Notes under the pieces: model-generated | Seen by the model: only the letters and a program-made list of their open reading frames with translations | Databases searched by the model: none | Told to the model about the DNA's origin: nothing | Part shown: positions 41,350-49,764 of the stretch, piece by piece | Layout: the number at the start of each line of letters is the position of its first letter | How positions within the stretch are numbered: position 1 is the first letter of the stretch | Made by a program: the position numbers and the translations under genes | Source: DASVFB01 sp963815965 | GTDB taxonomy: Bacteria; Actinomycetota; Thermoleophilia; Gaiellales; Gaiellaceae | Assembly (NCBI GenBank): GCA_963815965.1 | Contig: CAWFIT010000011.1 | Coordinates: forward strand, 29,087-93,086 | Length of the DNA: 64,000 nt | Direction of reading: 5' to 3'

Positions 41350-42384
41350 GTGACCGCCGACGAAGCAATCGATGCCCCAGACTCGCGGCGGGCAGTGATA
41401 GATGAGCCGCAGCTGCTGCCATGGGAGGAGCCTGGCTGGTTCGACCGCGTCGAGTCGTGGGTCGAGATCGAACTCCACCGCCTTGGGTTGGAGCCGCAGC
41501 GGAAGCTCGAACTCGTTCGTACGCGTCCCTGGGCGGCGGTCGCTCGAGTCGCAACCAGCGCCGGGGACGTTTGGTTCAAGGAGCCGGCGCCCTCGCTCGC
41601 TTTCGAGCCTGCGCTGACCGTAGCCGTCTCTCGGCGGCGTCCAGCCTTCACACCGGAGGTGCTCATGACCGAGGGAACCTGGACGCTGACGCGAGATGCG
41701 GGGCCGCAGCTGCGCACCGTCGTGAAACGCGGAGAGCCAGCACCATCTTGGGATGAGCTGCTCCCGCTCTACGCGGAGCTGCAAATCGAGCTCGCCAAAG
41801 ACGCGCAGGAACTGGTTGCGCTCGGAACTCCCGACAAGCGGCCCGCGATGGTCTTGGCGGCCTATTCGGGCTTGGTAGAGCGCGTCGGACGTCACAACAG
41901 CTTGGACATCAAGCGGCTTCAAGCGCTCGCGCCCGCGCTCGAGTCTCTGACCGACGCACTCGCCTCGCCGCTGCCGGCAACGCTGATCCACGAGGAGTTC
42001 CATGAGAGCAACGTCTTCGTGCGCGACGGGCGGGCGCGCCTTCTCGATTGGGGCGAGGCGACTGTCTCCCACCCGTTCGCCGGGCTCGTCAACACGCTCC
42101 GCGACATCGCGTTCCGGCGGAGACTCAAGCCGAACGGCAGGGAGATGCGCCGACTTCGATCCGTTTACCTAGAGCCGTGGACGTCCTTCGGTTCGCCGCG
42201 GGAGCTATCCGAGCTCTTCGACCGTGGTTACGTGCTCGGGGCGCTCTGCAGAGCCTTGACCTGGGACCGCGTCCTGACGGGACAGCGCGCGTCCGTGCGT
42301 GACGAGTACAACCGGAACGCGGCCGTTTGGCTCGACATCATCTTCCGCGAGGGCATCGAAGTGGGTGTCAGGTTGGGTGCCTAA
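41350..42384 (+). CDS. Aminoglycoside phosphotransferase-family kinase
   Basis: 344 residues from GTG 41350. The kinase lobe carries DVWFKEPAP (ATP Lys) and WTLTRDAG. The catalytic loop is HEEFHESNVFV, where the usual HxD is HxE: Glu replaces the catalytic Asp. LLDWGEATVSHPF is the DFG-like metal loop. The substitution may weaken or alter activity. APH-fold enzymes phosphorylate sugars, choline, homoserine or drugs; nothing here selects among them. Confidence 0.82.
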   Translation: MTADEAIDAPDSRRAVIDEPQLLPWEEPGWFDRVESWVEIELHRLGLEPQRKLELVRTRPWAAVARVATSAGDVWFKEPAPSLAFEPALTVAVSRRRPAFTPEVLMTEGTWTLTRDAGPQLRTVVKRGEPAPSWDELLPLYAELQIELAKDAQELVALGTPDKRPAMVLAAYSGLVERVGRHNSLDIKRLQALAPALESLTDALASPLPATLIHEEFHESNVFVRDGRARLLDWGEATVSHPFAGLVNTLRDIAFRRRLKPNGREMRRLRSVYLEPWTSFGSPRELSELFDRGYVLGALCRALTWDRVLTGQRASVRDEYNRNAAVWLDIIFREGIEVGVRLGA

Positions 42385-42390
42385 AGAGGC

Positions 42391-43129
42391 TCAGCGGTTG
42401 TGGTTGACGACCTCGACGTTGTGCCCGTCGGGGTCGAGGACGAAGGCGCCGTAGTAGCCGGGGTGGTAGATCGCGCGCTCCCCGGGCGCGCCGTGGTCCG
42501 CGTAGCCCGCGGCGAGCGCGGCCGCGTGGAACGCGCGCACGGTCGCGTCGTCGGCGGCGGGGAAGGCGAGGTGGACGTGCTCGGTCAGCGGCCGCTCGTC
42601 GTCGATCAGGGAGAAGCTGTAGTCCGGGCCGGCGAACTGGACGCGGGCCGGCTCGTCGTCGCCGAGCGCGATGCCGGCGTGCGGCGCGATCGTCGCGTAG
42701 AAGCGCCGCGACGCCTGGAGGTCGCGGACGCGGATCCACAGGTGGTCGATGCAGCCCTCCGAGACCGGCTGCCTGCGCTTGCCATGGACGGCCTCGACGC
42801 TGTTGCCGTCCGGGTCGAGCAGGAAGCCGCCGTAGTACGTCGGCCCGTACTGCGTCGCGCGGGCCCGGGGCGCCGTCGTCCGGGTGGCCGGCGTCGACGC
42901 CCGCCTGCCAAAAGGCGTCGACGTGCGCGCGGTCCGGCGCGCGAAAGCCGACGTGGAGCCCGCGCGTCACGGGGTGCTCGCGGTCCGTCGGGCCGATGTC
43001 GAAGTCGGCCCACTCGACCAGCTCGGCGTCCGCGTGGGTCGGCTCGACCCCGAGCACCGACAGCACGGTGCGGTAGAAGCGCTCGGAGGCGGCGAGGTCG
43101 GACACCGCGATCCCGACGTGGTCGAACAC
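42391..43129 (-). pseudogene. Two-domain VOC (glyoxalase-fold) protein, one-base frameshift
   Basis: From GTG 43129 the first VOC module reads FDHVGIAVSDLAASERFYRT, then GLHVGFRAPDRAHVDAFW. At 42861-42870 a GGGCCCGGGG stretch causes a one-base shift; corrected, it continues YGPTYYGGFLLDPDGNSVEAV and a second module (HLWIRVRDLQASRRFYATIA; AFVLDPDGHNVEVVNHNR) ending at 42391. Both modules carry His/Glu positions for a metal. Roughly 245 residues. Function could be a lyase, dioxygenase or binding protein. Confidence 0.82.
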
Positions 43130-43250
43130 GGCTCCGAGGCTACCGTTGCGGGCACGCTCGAGCTCGACAGGACGTCTTCACCCGCGAAGACTGTTCAAGC
43201 GCCGCTCAAATTCTCAGGCTGGTCTTAATCGCGGCTGCTGAACTCGCGTA

Positions 43251-44276
43251 ATGGCAGTCGCCGAGGTCGAGCTCACGATCGAAGGGCGCGAGAGCGAGGC
43301 GGTGCGCTCACGGCGCCTCAGAGACCGCTACCGCTCGCTCGTCATCTTCGGAAGGCCGACGGAGACGAATTGCGGACTGGCCGCGGCCTTTGCCCAGCTT
43401 GGGCAGAACGCACAGCTCGCGGAGTCTGCCGCGCCACCCGACCTTCAGCGGGGCGATCTCGCGATCGCGCGCCTCGACGTCTTGCCGACGCTCGACGGGA
43501 TCGAGCCCGGGCTTTGGGGCTTGCGACGGCTAGAGCGTCAGGGGGTGCAGGTCCTGAACGGTCCGCTCGCGCTCTACGCCGCCCATGACAAGCTGTCGAC
43601 CGCGCTGCTCCTCGGCAGAGCTGGAGTCGCGCAACCGCGAACGGCACACGTCTGCGAGGTCTCGGTTCCATCGTTTCCTCCCCCGTACGTCGTCAAGCCT
43701 CGCTTTGGCAGCTGGGGCCGTGACGTCTACCTCTGTCGCGACGAAGGCGAGCTGCGGGCTCGGCTCGACTGGCTCGGGCGCCGGCGATGGTTCCGTCGCC
43801 AAGGCGCTCTCGTGCAATCACTGGTGGAGCCGACGGGCCGCGACCTGCGCCTCCTCGTGGCCGGCGGCGACGTGGTCGGCGCGGTCGAGCGCCGTGCCAT
43901 GCCGGGCGAATGGCGGACGAACGTCGCTCTGGGCGCCGTCCGCCGGCGCGTCAATGCGCCGCCCGCTGCGCGCGCGCTCGCGCGCCGGGCGGTCGCCGCG
44001 CTCGGGCTCGACCTTGCCGGCGTCGACATCGCCCGCGACGAGAGCGGCCGCAGCTACGTCCTCGAAGTCAACGGCGCGGTCGACTTCAATGCGACGTACG
44101 CCGACGATGTCTTCGCGACCGCGGCCGCGGCGATGCTCGATCGAGCAACCCGCGATCGCGCCCAGCGACGACTATTCAAGGCCGCGCGCCGTCGGGGTCG
44201 GTCGGCGGCATCTGCTGCAACGTCAGGGGTCCACTCGCCACTCGAAGCGAACGGCTCCGGCGTCGCGCACGCATGA
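43251..44276 (+). CDS. RimK-like ATP-grasp ligase
   Basis: 341 residues. ATP-grasp pattern: DKLSTALLLGRAGVAQPRT, YVVKPRFGSWGRDVYLC (ATP Lys and Gly loop), ALVQSLVEPTGRDLRLLVAGG and the metal-binding DESGRSYVLEVNGAVDFN. It resembles RimK/LysX enzymes that add Glu or amino-adipate to carboxylates. No LysW-type carrier is near. The C-terminal ~35 residues are low complexity. Substrate unknown. Confidence 0.87.
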   Translation: MAVAEVELTIEGRESEAVRSRRLRDRYRSLVIFGRPTETNCGLAAAFAQLGQNAQLAESAAPPDLQRGDLAIARLDVLPTLDGIEPGLWGLRRLERQGVQVLNGPLALYAAHDKLSTALLLGRAGVAQPRTAHVCEVSVPSFPPPYVVKPRFGSWGRDVYLCRDEGELRARLDWLGRRRWFRRQGALVQSLVEPTGRDLRLLVAGGDVVGAVERRAMPGEWRTNVALGAVRRRVNAPPAARALARRAVAALGLDLAGVDIARDESGRSYVLEVNGAVDFNATYADDVFATAAAAMLDRATRDRAQRRLFKAARRRGRSAASAATSGVHSPLEANGSGVAHA

Positions 44277-44357
44277 AAGCGTGACCTCTCGGCCGCGACG
44301 GATCCCACTGCGGGCCCGAGCGGCGCACGGTGACGAGGAAGGCGGCCATGCCGAGCC

Positions 44358-44828
44358 TCAGCCGCTCACCGCCGCCATCGCCGCCTTGGCGCGTTCGGCC
44401 ATCTCCTCCTGCGGAACGTCCTCGACGTGCGTCCCGATCGACCAGACATGGCCGAACGGGTCCGTGATCGTTCCGAAGCGGTCGCCCCAGAACTTGTCCT
44501 CGAGCTCCTCCGTGATCGTGGCGCCCTCGGCGACCGCCTTCGCCACGACGGCATCGACGTCCTCGACGTACATGCAGATGCTCGCGGTCGTGGAGCCCAC
44601 CTCGCTCGGCGGCGTGATCGACGCGTGGGGGAAGGGATCGGCGAGCATGACGACCGAGTCGCCGATCTCGACCTCGGCATGGCCTATCTTGCCGTCCGGC
44701 CCTTCCATACGCATCCGCTCCTTGGCTCCGAACGCTTTCTTGTAGAAGTCGATCGCCTTGGCGGCGCCGTCGACGGCCAGGTACGGGGTGAGCGTGTGGA
44801 ACGCGTCGGGAACCGGCTGCACTGACAT
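44358..44828 (-). CDS. PhnB-like VOC protein
   Basis: 156 residues. HTLTPYLAVDGAAKAIDFYK opens the fold; HAEVEIGDSVVMLADPFP, ICMYVEDVDAVVAKAVAEG and DRFGTITDPFGHVWSIGTHV follow, the order of the PhnB/3-demethylubiquinone-like VOC group. It is divergent from a WYL regulator that probably controls it. Function unknown. Confidence 0.88.
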   Translation of the reverse strand: MSVQPVPDAFHTLTPYLAVDGAAKAIDFYKKAFGAKERMRMEGPDGKIGHAEVEIGDSVVMLADPFPHASITPPSEVGSTTASICMYVEDVDAVVAKAVAEGATITEELEDKFWGDRFGTITDPFGHVWSIGTHVEDVPQEEMAERAKAAMAAVSG

Positions 44829-44877
44829 GAGTTCTCCCTCCGTTCGTGTTGGCGGCGGGGAGGCTAGCGATCATTCC

Positions 44878-44892
44878 CGACATCTTCTGTCG
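44878..44892. promoter_or_regulatory. Candidate operator between VOC and WYL genes
   Basis: CGACA-TCTTC-TGTCG, a 5-bp inverted repeat, lies 24 bp upstream of the WYL GTG in the 87-bp divergent promoter region. Confidence 0.4.
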
Positions 44893-44915
44893 TGTTCATG
44901 AAATAGTTTTGCCGA

Positions 44916-45843
44916 GTGCGCGCAAGCCGTCTCGTCTCGTTCCTGCTCGTGCTGCAGACGCGCGGTCAGCTCAACGCCGTGGAGCTCGCCGAGCGGCTCG
45001 AGGTCTCGGAGCGGACGGTGCAGCGCGACGCGCAGGCACTCGCCGCGGCAGGCGTGCCGATCGTCTCCGTGCGAGGACCGGCAGGCGGCTACCGGCTCGA
45101 GCGCGGCTACCGGACGAAGCTGACCGGGCTCGCCGCCGCCGAGGCGGAGGCGCTCTTCGTCGGGCCCGCAGCGGAGCTCGGGCTCGGCCGTGAGCTGGCC
45201 GCGGCGCGGCTGAAGCTCCTCGCCTCGTTGCCCGCGGAGCTGCAGGAGCGGGCCGGGCGAGCCGCGCGCCTCTTCCACGTCGACACGCGGGGCTGGTTTC
45301 GCGAAGAGGACCGCGTCCCCCACCTTCCGGAGATCGCGGGAGCGCTCTGGCGCGGGCACCGGCTCGACATGCGCTACCGGGAGGGCGCGGCCGTCGTCTC
45401 GCGCCGCCTCGACCCGCTCGGGCTCATCCTCAAGGCCGGCGTCTGGTACCTGCTCGCGCAGCGCCGCGGCGAGGAGCGTGTCTATCGCGTATCGCGGATC
45501 GTCTCGGCCAGGGAGCGCGGCGAGCCGTGCAACCGCCCCCGGGAGTTCGACCTAGCGGCCGCCTGGGCCCGCCGCTCCGAGGCGTTCGAGCGGAGCAGAG
45601 CGCGAGTCGACGTCACGGTTCGCCTCCCCCGCAACCAGGTCCGCTACATCCGCGGAGCGCGGATCGTCGAGGACGGCGAGCGGCCGACCGTGATCGCGCA
45701 GTACGACGGAGCTCGATCACGCCGTCCACAGCCTGCTCGCCTACGGAGCGCAGGCGGAGGTGCTCGCTCCGCGCGAGCTGCGCGAGCGAATCGCGGCTGC
45801 GGCAGCCGAGACCGTCGCCCTCTATGCGGCCAGGGTCTCGTAG
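44916..45843 (+). CDS. WYL-domain transcriptional regulator (YafY type), late frameshift
   Basis: About 308 residues from GTG 44916. N-terminal HTH: SFLLVLQTRGQLNAVELAER then VSERTVQRDAQALAAAGVPI. WYL core: ALWRGHRLDMRYREG and LGLILKAGVWYLLAQRRGEE with the conserved W-Y-L. A one-base shift near 45707-45709 hides the true end (LDHAVHSLLAYGAQAEVLAP, stop 45843). WYL proteins sense ligands or nucleic acids. It probably represses or activates the divergent PhnB-like gene. Confidence 0.87.
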
Positions 45844-45871
45844 TCGACCGAGCAGCCACGGCCGTGAAGAG

Positions 45872-46312
45872 CTAACGGAGCACGAGTTTGCGCTCCGGCA
45901 GGAGCTCGGGCTCGTCGAACAGCGGACAGTCGTCGAGCGTCGGGCAGCAACACTCCGCTGCGTCCTCGAGCCAACGACGAACGATCTCTGCGCGCTCGAT
46001 CGCCTGCCGGAGCATGGGCAGCTTCTCTTCGGCTACGGCACGCAGCCGCTGCGTCGCCGCATGATCCGACGGGGTCGCCCGAAGTAGCAGGCGGATCTCG
46101 TCGAGGCTGAGCCCTGCCCGCTGCGCCGTCTCGATCACTGCGAGCGTCCGAACGACCGTACGCGGATAGCGACGGCGGCCGCTGATCCGCTCGGGTGCGT
46201 CGACGAGGCCGACCTCCTCGTAGTAGCGGATCGCCGACGCAGCCTTTCCGCTCAATCGCGCAACCTCGCCGATCGACAGCGACTCCGGATCGTCGTGCTC
46301 GACCCTTGACAT
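45872..46312 (-). CDS. MerR-family regulator with C-terminal cysteine cluster
   Basis: 146 residues from ATG 46312. Winged helix LSIGEVARLSGKAASAIRYY, EEVGLV, RRRYPRTVVRTLAVIETAQRAG and a long dimer helix. The C-terminus carries ECCCPTLDDCPLF, a four-Cys set that could bind a thiophilic metal or Fe-S. It is divergent from a small Cys-pair protein and shares a 56-bp promoter region with a CTTGACATCAAG dyad. Likely a metal or redox sensor that controls the divergent pair. Confidence 0.9.
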   Translation of the reverse strand: MSRVEHDDPESLSIGEVARLSGKAASAIRYYEEVGLVDAPERISGRRRYPRTVVRTLAVIETAQRAGLSLDEIRLLLRATPSDHAATQRLRAVAEEKLPMLRQAIERAEIVRRWLEDAAECCCPTLDDCPLFDEPELLPERKLVLR

Positions 46313-46316
46313 CAAG
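46305..46316. promoter_or_regulatory. Dyad in the MerR divergent promoter region
   Basis: CTTGA-CA-TCAAG overlaps the MerR start codon and includes TTGACA, a good -35 for the divergent gene. No matching -10 is obvious. Confidence 0.4.
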
Positions 46317-46368
46317 CCGACTTTAACAAGCAAGGTGCACGCAAACGATCGAACGGAAGGAGCGGACG

Positions 46369-46710
46369 ATGACCACCAAGACCACCACAGCTCATGAACT
46401 GTCGGAGCTGGTCGCGTGCACGCTGAACGACACGGACTTGAAGTCGCAGCGCGACCGCTGGCTGAACCTCGGCGAGCACTTCGGAATCGCACGCGAACAG
46501 ACCGAGGACGGCTTGCGCATCACCTTCAAGGACCACCCGGCAGTCGCGGTCGAGCTGCAGGCACTCGTCGCCGTCGAGAATGAATGCTGCAGTTGGGCGG
46601 ACTGGAGTGTCGAACGTGAGGACGGTGCGCTCGTCATGGCGGCGCGATCGGAGGGCGAAGGGGTCGTCGCGCTGCACGGGATGTTCACGACTGCAATTCC
46701 AGCCGGCTGA
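46369..46710 (+). CDS. Small cysteine-pair protein next to MerR
   Basis: 113 residues from ATG 46369 with GGAAGGAGCGGACG upstream. VACTLNDTDLKSQRDRWLNL opens it; then GLRITFKDHPAVAVELQALV and the vicinal cysteines ECCSWADWSV. This pattern (early Cys, LVAxExxCC) recurs in small proteins beside MerR and mercury-type regulators. Thiol-metal binding is a reasonable guess. Followed 17 bp later by a small membrane protein. Confidence 0.65.
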   Translation: MTTKTTTAHELSELVACTLNDTDLKSQRDRWLNLGEHFGIAREQTEDGLRITFKDHPAVAVELQALVAVENECCSWADWSVEREDGALVMAARSEGEGVVALHGMFTTAIPAG

Positions 46711-46727
46711 CGCGAAGACGGGACGCA

Positions 46728-46961
46728 TTGACCCTGTTCGGCGCCGCGAGTGTCGCGCTGATGGCCCTGACCTACGCGCTCGAGAAACGGCATCGCGCGT
46801 TCGTCGCGCTCTTCGCGATCGCGTGCGCGCTGTCGAGCGCCTACGGCTTCCTGATCGGCAGCATCCCCTTCGGCTCGGTGGAAGCGCTGTGGAGTCTCAT
46901 CGCTCTGCACCGCTTTCACGCCGGGGACTTCAGGCGGTCTGACGCGCCGTCTGCCGGCTAA
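46728..46961 (+). CDS. Small two-TM membrane protein
   Basis: About 77 residues from TTG 46728. Two hydrophobic helices (FGAASVALMALTYAL; AFVALFAIACALSSAYGFLIG) and a short polar tail. It follows the Cys-pair gene and may act with it, for example as a metal permease or sensor partner. Identity unknown; the 3' end overlaps fabF by four bases. Confidence 0.55.
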   Translation: MTLFGAASVALMALTYALEKRHRAFVALFAIACALSSAYGFLIGSIPFGSVEALWSLIALHRFHAGDFRRSDAPSAG

Positions 46962-48208
46962 CCGCTCCAGCGCCGAAGCACGAGGCAGCTGTTGTGCCCG
47001 CCGAAGCCGAACGAGTTCGAGACCGCGTTCTCGGCCTGCTCGGAACGCGCCTCGTTCGCGATGAAGTCGAGGTCGCAGTCGGGATCCGGCGTCGTCTGAT
47101 TGATCGTCGGCGGCAGAACACCGCGGTGCAGCGCCAGGATCGTGAAGATCGCCTCGACCGCGCCGGCCGCGCCGAGCGGGTGGCCTGTCGCACCCTTGGT
47201 GGACGAGACGGGCGTCCGGTACGCCTTCTCGAGACCGAGCGCGAGCTTCAACACTCTCGTCTCGCCCGCGTCACCTGCCGGCGTCGAGGTTCCGTGCGCG
47301 TTCACGTAGCCGATGTCCTCGGCCTCGATGCCTGCGTCCGCGAACGCCATCCGCATCGCGCGCGCCGGGTTCGCTCCGGTCGGATCCGGATCGGAGACGT
47401 GGCCGGCGTCGGATGAGAGCCCGTAGCCGAGCAGCTCGGCGTAGATGTTCGCGTCGCGTGCCAGCGCGTGCTCGAGCTCTTCGAGCACGATCATCGCTGC
47501 GGCCTCGCCCATGACGAACCCGTCGCGCTCGCCGTCGAACGGCCGCGAGGCGCGCACGGGGTCGTCGTTGCGGCGCGACGTCGCCCGCATCGAGGCGAAG
47601 CCTGCGATCCCGATCTTCGTCACGGGCGCCTCCGTGCCGCCGCAGAACATCACGTCGGCGCGACCGAGCCGAATCGCGTCCAGACCATCGCCGATCGCCA
47701 TGTTCGAGGCGGCGCAGGCGGTCGACTGCGACAGCAACGGCCCGCGCGTGCCGAGCTCGATCGAAACCCAGCCCGCCGAGAGGTTCGGAATGATCTGCAC
47801 GATTCGGAACGGGCTGAGCCTCTCCGGGCCTCGATCGTTCAGTTGCGCGACCGACTCCTCGAACGACTCCACGCCGCCCATAGCTGTGCCAACCGCGACG
47901 CCGACACGCTCAGCGACCGCCTGCACGTCGAGGGCGGAATCGGACTCAGCCTGACGCGCAGCGGCGAGCGCGAGATGCGTGCACCGATCCATGCGGCGAG
48001 AAGCCCTGGGATCCACGTACTTCGTCACGTCGAGACCCTTCACCTCACAGGCGAAGCGCACGGGAAAGCCCGTCGCGTCGAAACGCGTGATCGGGCCGGC
48101 GCCAGACTTGCCCGCGATCAGCGCCGCCCACGTCTCCTCGACGCTGTTCCCAAGCGGGCTCACCATCCCCAGCCCGGTCACCACCACCCTGCGCCTCTCC
48201 GAACGCAC
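46958..48208 (-). CDS. fabF: Beta-ketoacyl-ACP synthase II (second copy)
   Basis: 416 residues. Catalytic Cys in STACAASNMAIGDG near 170, His in NAHGTSTPAGD near 312 and His in TGHPLGAAGA near 348, plus NSFGFGGHNS. Clearly a separate lineage from the copy at 22177, differing throughout the cap region. Again no ACP or fabD nearby. Elongation in fatty acid synthesis or a specialised lipid is likely. Confidence 0.95.
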   Translation of the reverse strand: MRSERRRVVVTGLGMVSPLGNSVEETWAALIAGKSGAGPITRFDATGFPVRFACEVKGLDVTKYVDPRASRRMDRCTHLALAAARQAESDSALDVQAVAERVGVAVGTAMGGVESFEESVAQLNDRGPERLSPFRIVQIIPNLSAGWVSIELGTRGPLLSQSTACAASNMAIGDGLDAIRLGRADVMFCGGTEAPVTKIGIAGFASMRATSRRNDDPVRASRPFDGERDGFVMGEAAAMIVLEELEHALARDANIYAELLGYGLSSDAGHVSDPDPTGANPARAMRMAFADAGIEAEDIGYVNAHGTSTPAGDAGETRVLKLALGLEKAYRTPVSSTKGATGHPLGAAGAVEAIFTILALHRGVLPPTINQTTPDPDCDLDFIANEARSEQAENAVSNSFGFGGHNSCLVLRRWSG

Positions 48209-48267
48209 AGATCTCGCAGGCTACAGCGCGCGCACGGCTCGACGCTCACGGATAATGGTTGGCGACA

Positions 48268-48678
48268 ATGCCGTTGAGCCTCGCGCAGGCCCACAGCCTT
48301 ATCGCAGCCGCGCATGACCACGCAGTCACCAACGGCTGGAAGGTCGCGGTCGCCGTCGTCGACGAGGGCGGACTCCTCGTCGCGCTCGGCCGCATGGACG
48401 GCGCGTTCCCGCTGTCAGCGCAGATCGCCGAAGCGAAAGCAGCCGGCACAGCGTTGTGGCACCGCGACGGCGAACAGCTCGCCGCCAGTCGCGCGTCCCA
48501 CGAAGGATTCTTCGACGCGGTCAGCGGACTCGTCCGGCTGCCACTCATTCCAGGCCCAGGCTCAGTGCTGATCCGGAGCGGCGAGAGCGTGCTGGGCGCA
48601 GCCGGGGCGAGCGGCGCGAGCGGCGACGACGACCGCGCCTGTGTCGACGCGGGCCTTCGGGCCGTGCTTCCGGGTTGA
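48268..48678 (+). CDS. GlcG/HbpS-type heme-binding-family protein
   Basis: 136 residues from ATG 48268. VAVAVVDEGGLLVALGRMDG then IAEAKAAGTALWHRDGEQLA and LPLIPGPGSVLI, the order of the DUF336/HbpS fold. HbpS binds haem in Streptomyces; GlcG is an accessory of glycolate oxidation. No haem-binding His is certain here. Cytosolic. Confidence 0.87.
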   Translation: MPLSLAQAHSLIAAAHDHAVTNGWKVAVAVVDEGGLLVALGRMDGAFPLSAQIAEAKAAGTALWHRDGEQLAASRASHEGFFDAVSGLVRLPLIPGPGSVLIRSGESVLGAAGASGASGDDDRACVDAGLRAVLPG

Positions 48679-48702
48679 CACCGGAGGCTTACGTCTAATA
48701 GC

Positions 48703-49764
48703 TCAACGCGCTCCCGCGACGAGTGAGTCGGTGTGCACCGCGTACACGTTGACGGGCTGGGTCTTGCCCTTCATGAGCAGTTCTCCCTGTGGCTCGACCG
48801 CAATTCCGTCGCGGAGGGCGCGCCGCGTGTTCTCGTCGATCAGGATCGGCCGTTCCACCACCTTCGTGTGCGACTCGAGACGAGCGGCGAGGTTGACCGT
48901 GTCGCCCACGCAGGTGTAGGTCGCGCGGTGCTGCGTGCCCGTATAGCCGGCGACGACCTGTCCAGACGCGATGCCGATGCCGATCTCGATCTGGGCCTTG
49001 TCCCGCGCCGCCTGCTCATCGTTGAACAGACGGATCAACTCGACCATCTGCCGTGCGGCGAGCACCGCGGCCTCGTGATGGTCCTCTCGCGGTAGCGGCG
49101 CGCCGAAAATCGCCATCAAGCCGTCGCCGATCATCTGGTTCACGATCCCGCCTTCGCGGCCGATCGCGTCCATCATCAGGGTGTAGTAGTCGTTCAGCAA
49201 CTCGATCGTTTCGGCAGGATCTCTCGCTTCGGCAATCGTCGTGAACGAGCGGATGTCGCAGAACATCGCGGAGACGTCCGCACGCTTGCCGCCGAGCGAG
49301 AAGCCTGACATCAGCAGATCCTCGGCCACCTCCGTCGTGGCGAACTTGCTGATCAGCTCCCGCTGCTGATCGCGAAGACGCTTTTTCTCGAGGCTCGCAC
49401 CGATACGCGCCCGCAGCAGGACCGAATTGATCGGTTTGGTCAGGTAGTCCTCTGCCCCCATTTCGATGCACTTGACCACGCTGTCCAGCTCGTCGAGCGC
49501 CGACGTCATGAGCACGGGTATGTCGCGGAGATGCGGATCGACCTGCAGCTCGGCCAGGACCTGGTAGCCGTCGAGCTCGGGCATCTCCACGTCGAGCAAG
49601 ATCAGGTCGAAGTCCCGCTCGCGCAGCAACTCGAGCGCCTCGCGGCCGTGTTCCGCAAACACGACTGTGTGGCCCTGCTGTTCTACGCCGCGGCCGAGCA
49701 GGAGCCGGTTCACCGGGTTGTCGTCCACGATCAGAATCGTTCCGGATGGAGAGACGGCGTTCAC
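48703..49764 (-). CDS. Response regulator with class III adenylate/guanylate cyclase output
   Basis: 353 residues. Receiver domain at ~8-125 with DD, Asp in LILLDVEMPELDG and Lys in LTKPINS. A coiled linker joins it to a cyclase catalytic domain at ~160-330: metal Asp in AMFCDIRSFTTI, second Asp in IGDGLMAIFGAP and transition-state N/R in VGDTVNLAARLES. Asp versus Lys at the base-specificity position cannot be set by eye. Its ATG overlaps the hybrid kinase stop (ATGA), so the kinase probably phosphorylates it and controls cyclic-nucleotide output. Confidence 0.93.
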   Translation of the reverse strand: MNAVSPSGTILIVDDNPVNRLLLGRGVEQQGHTVVFAEHGREALELLRERDFDLILLDVEMPELDGYQVLAELQVDPHLRDIPVLMTSALDELDSVVKCIEMGAEDYLTKPINSVLLRARIGASLEKKRLRDQQRELISKFATTEVAEDLLMSGFSLGGKRADVSAMFCDIRSFTTIAEARDPAETIELLNDYYTLMMDAIGREGGIVNQMIGDGLMAIFGAPLPREDHHEAAVLAARQMVELIRLFNDEQAARDKAQIEIGIGIASGQVVAGYTGTQHRATYTCVGDTVNLAARLESHTKVVERPILIDENTRRALRDGIAVEPQGELLMKGKTQPVNVYAVHTDSLVAGAR

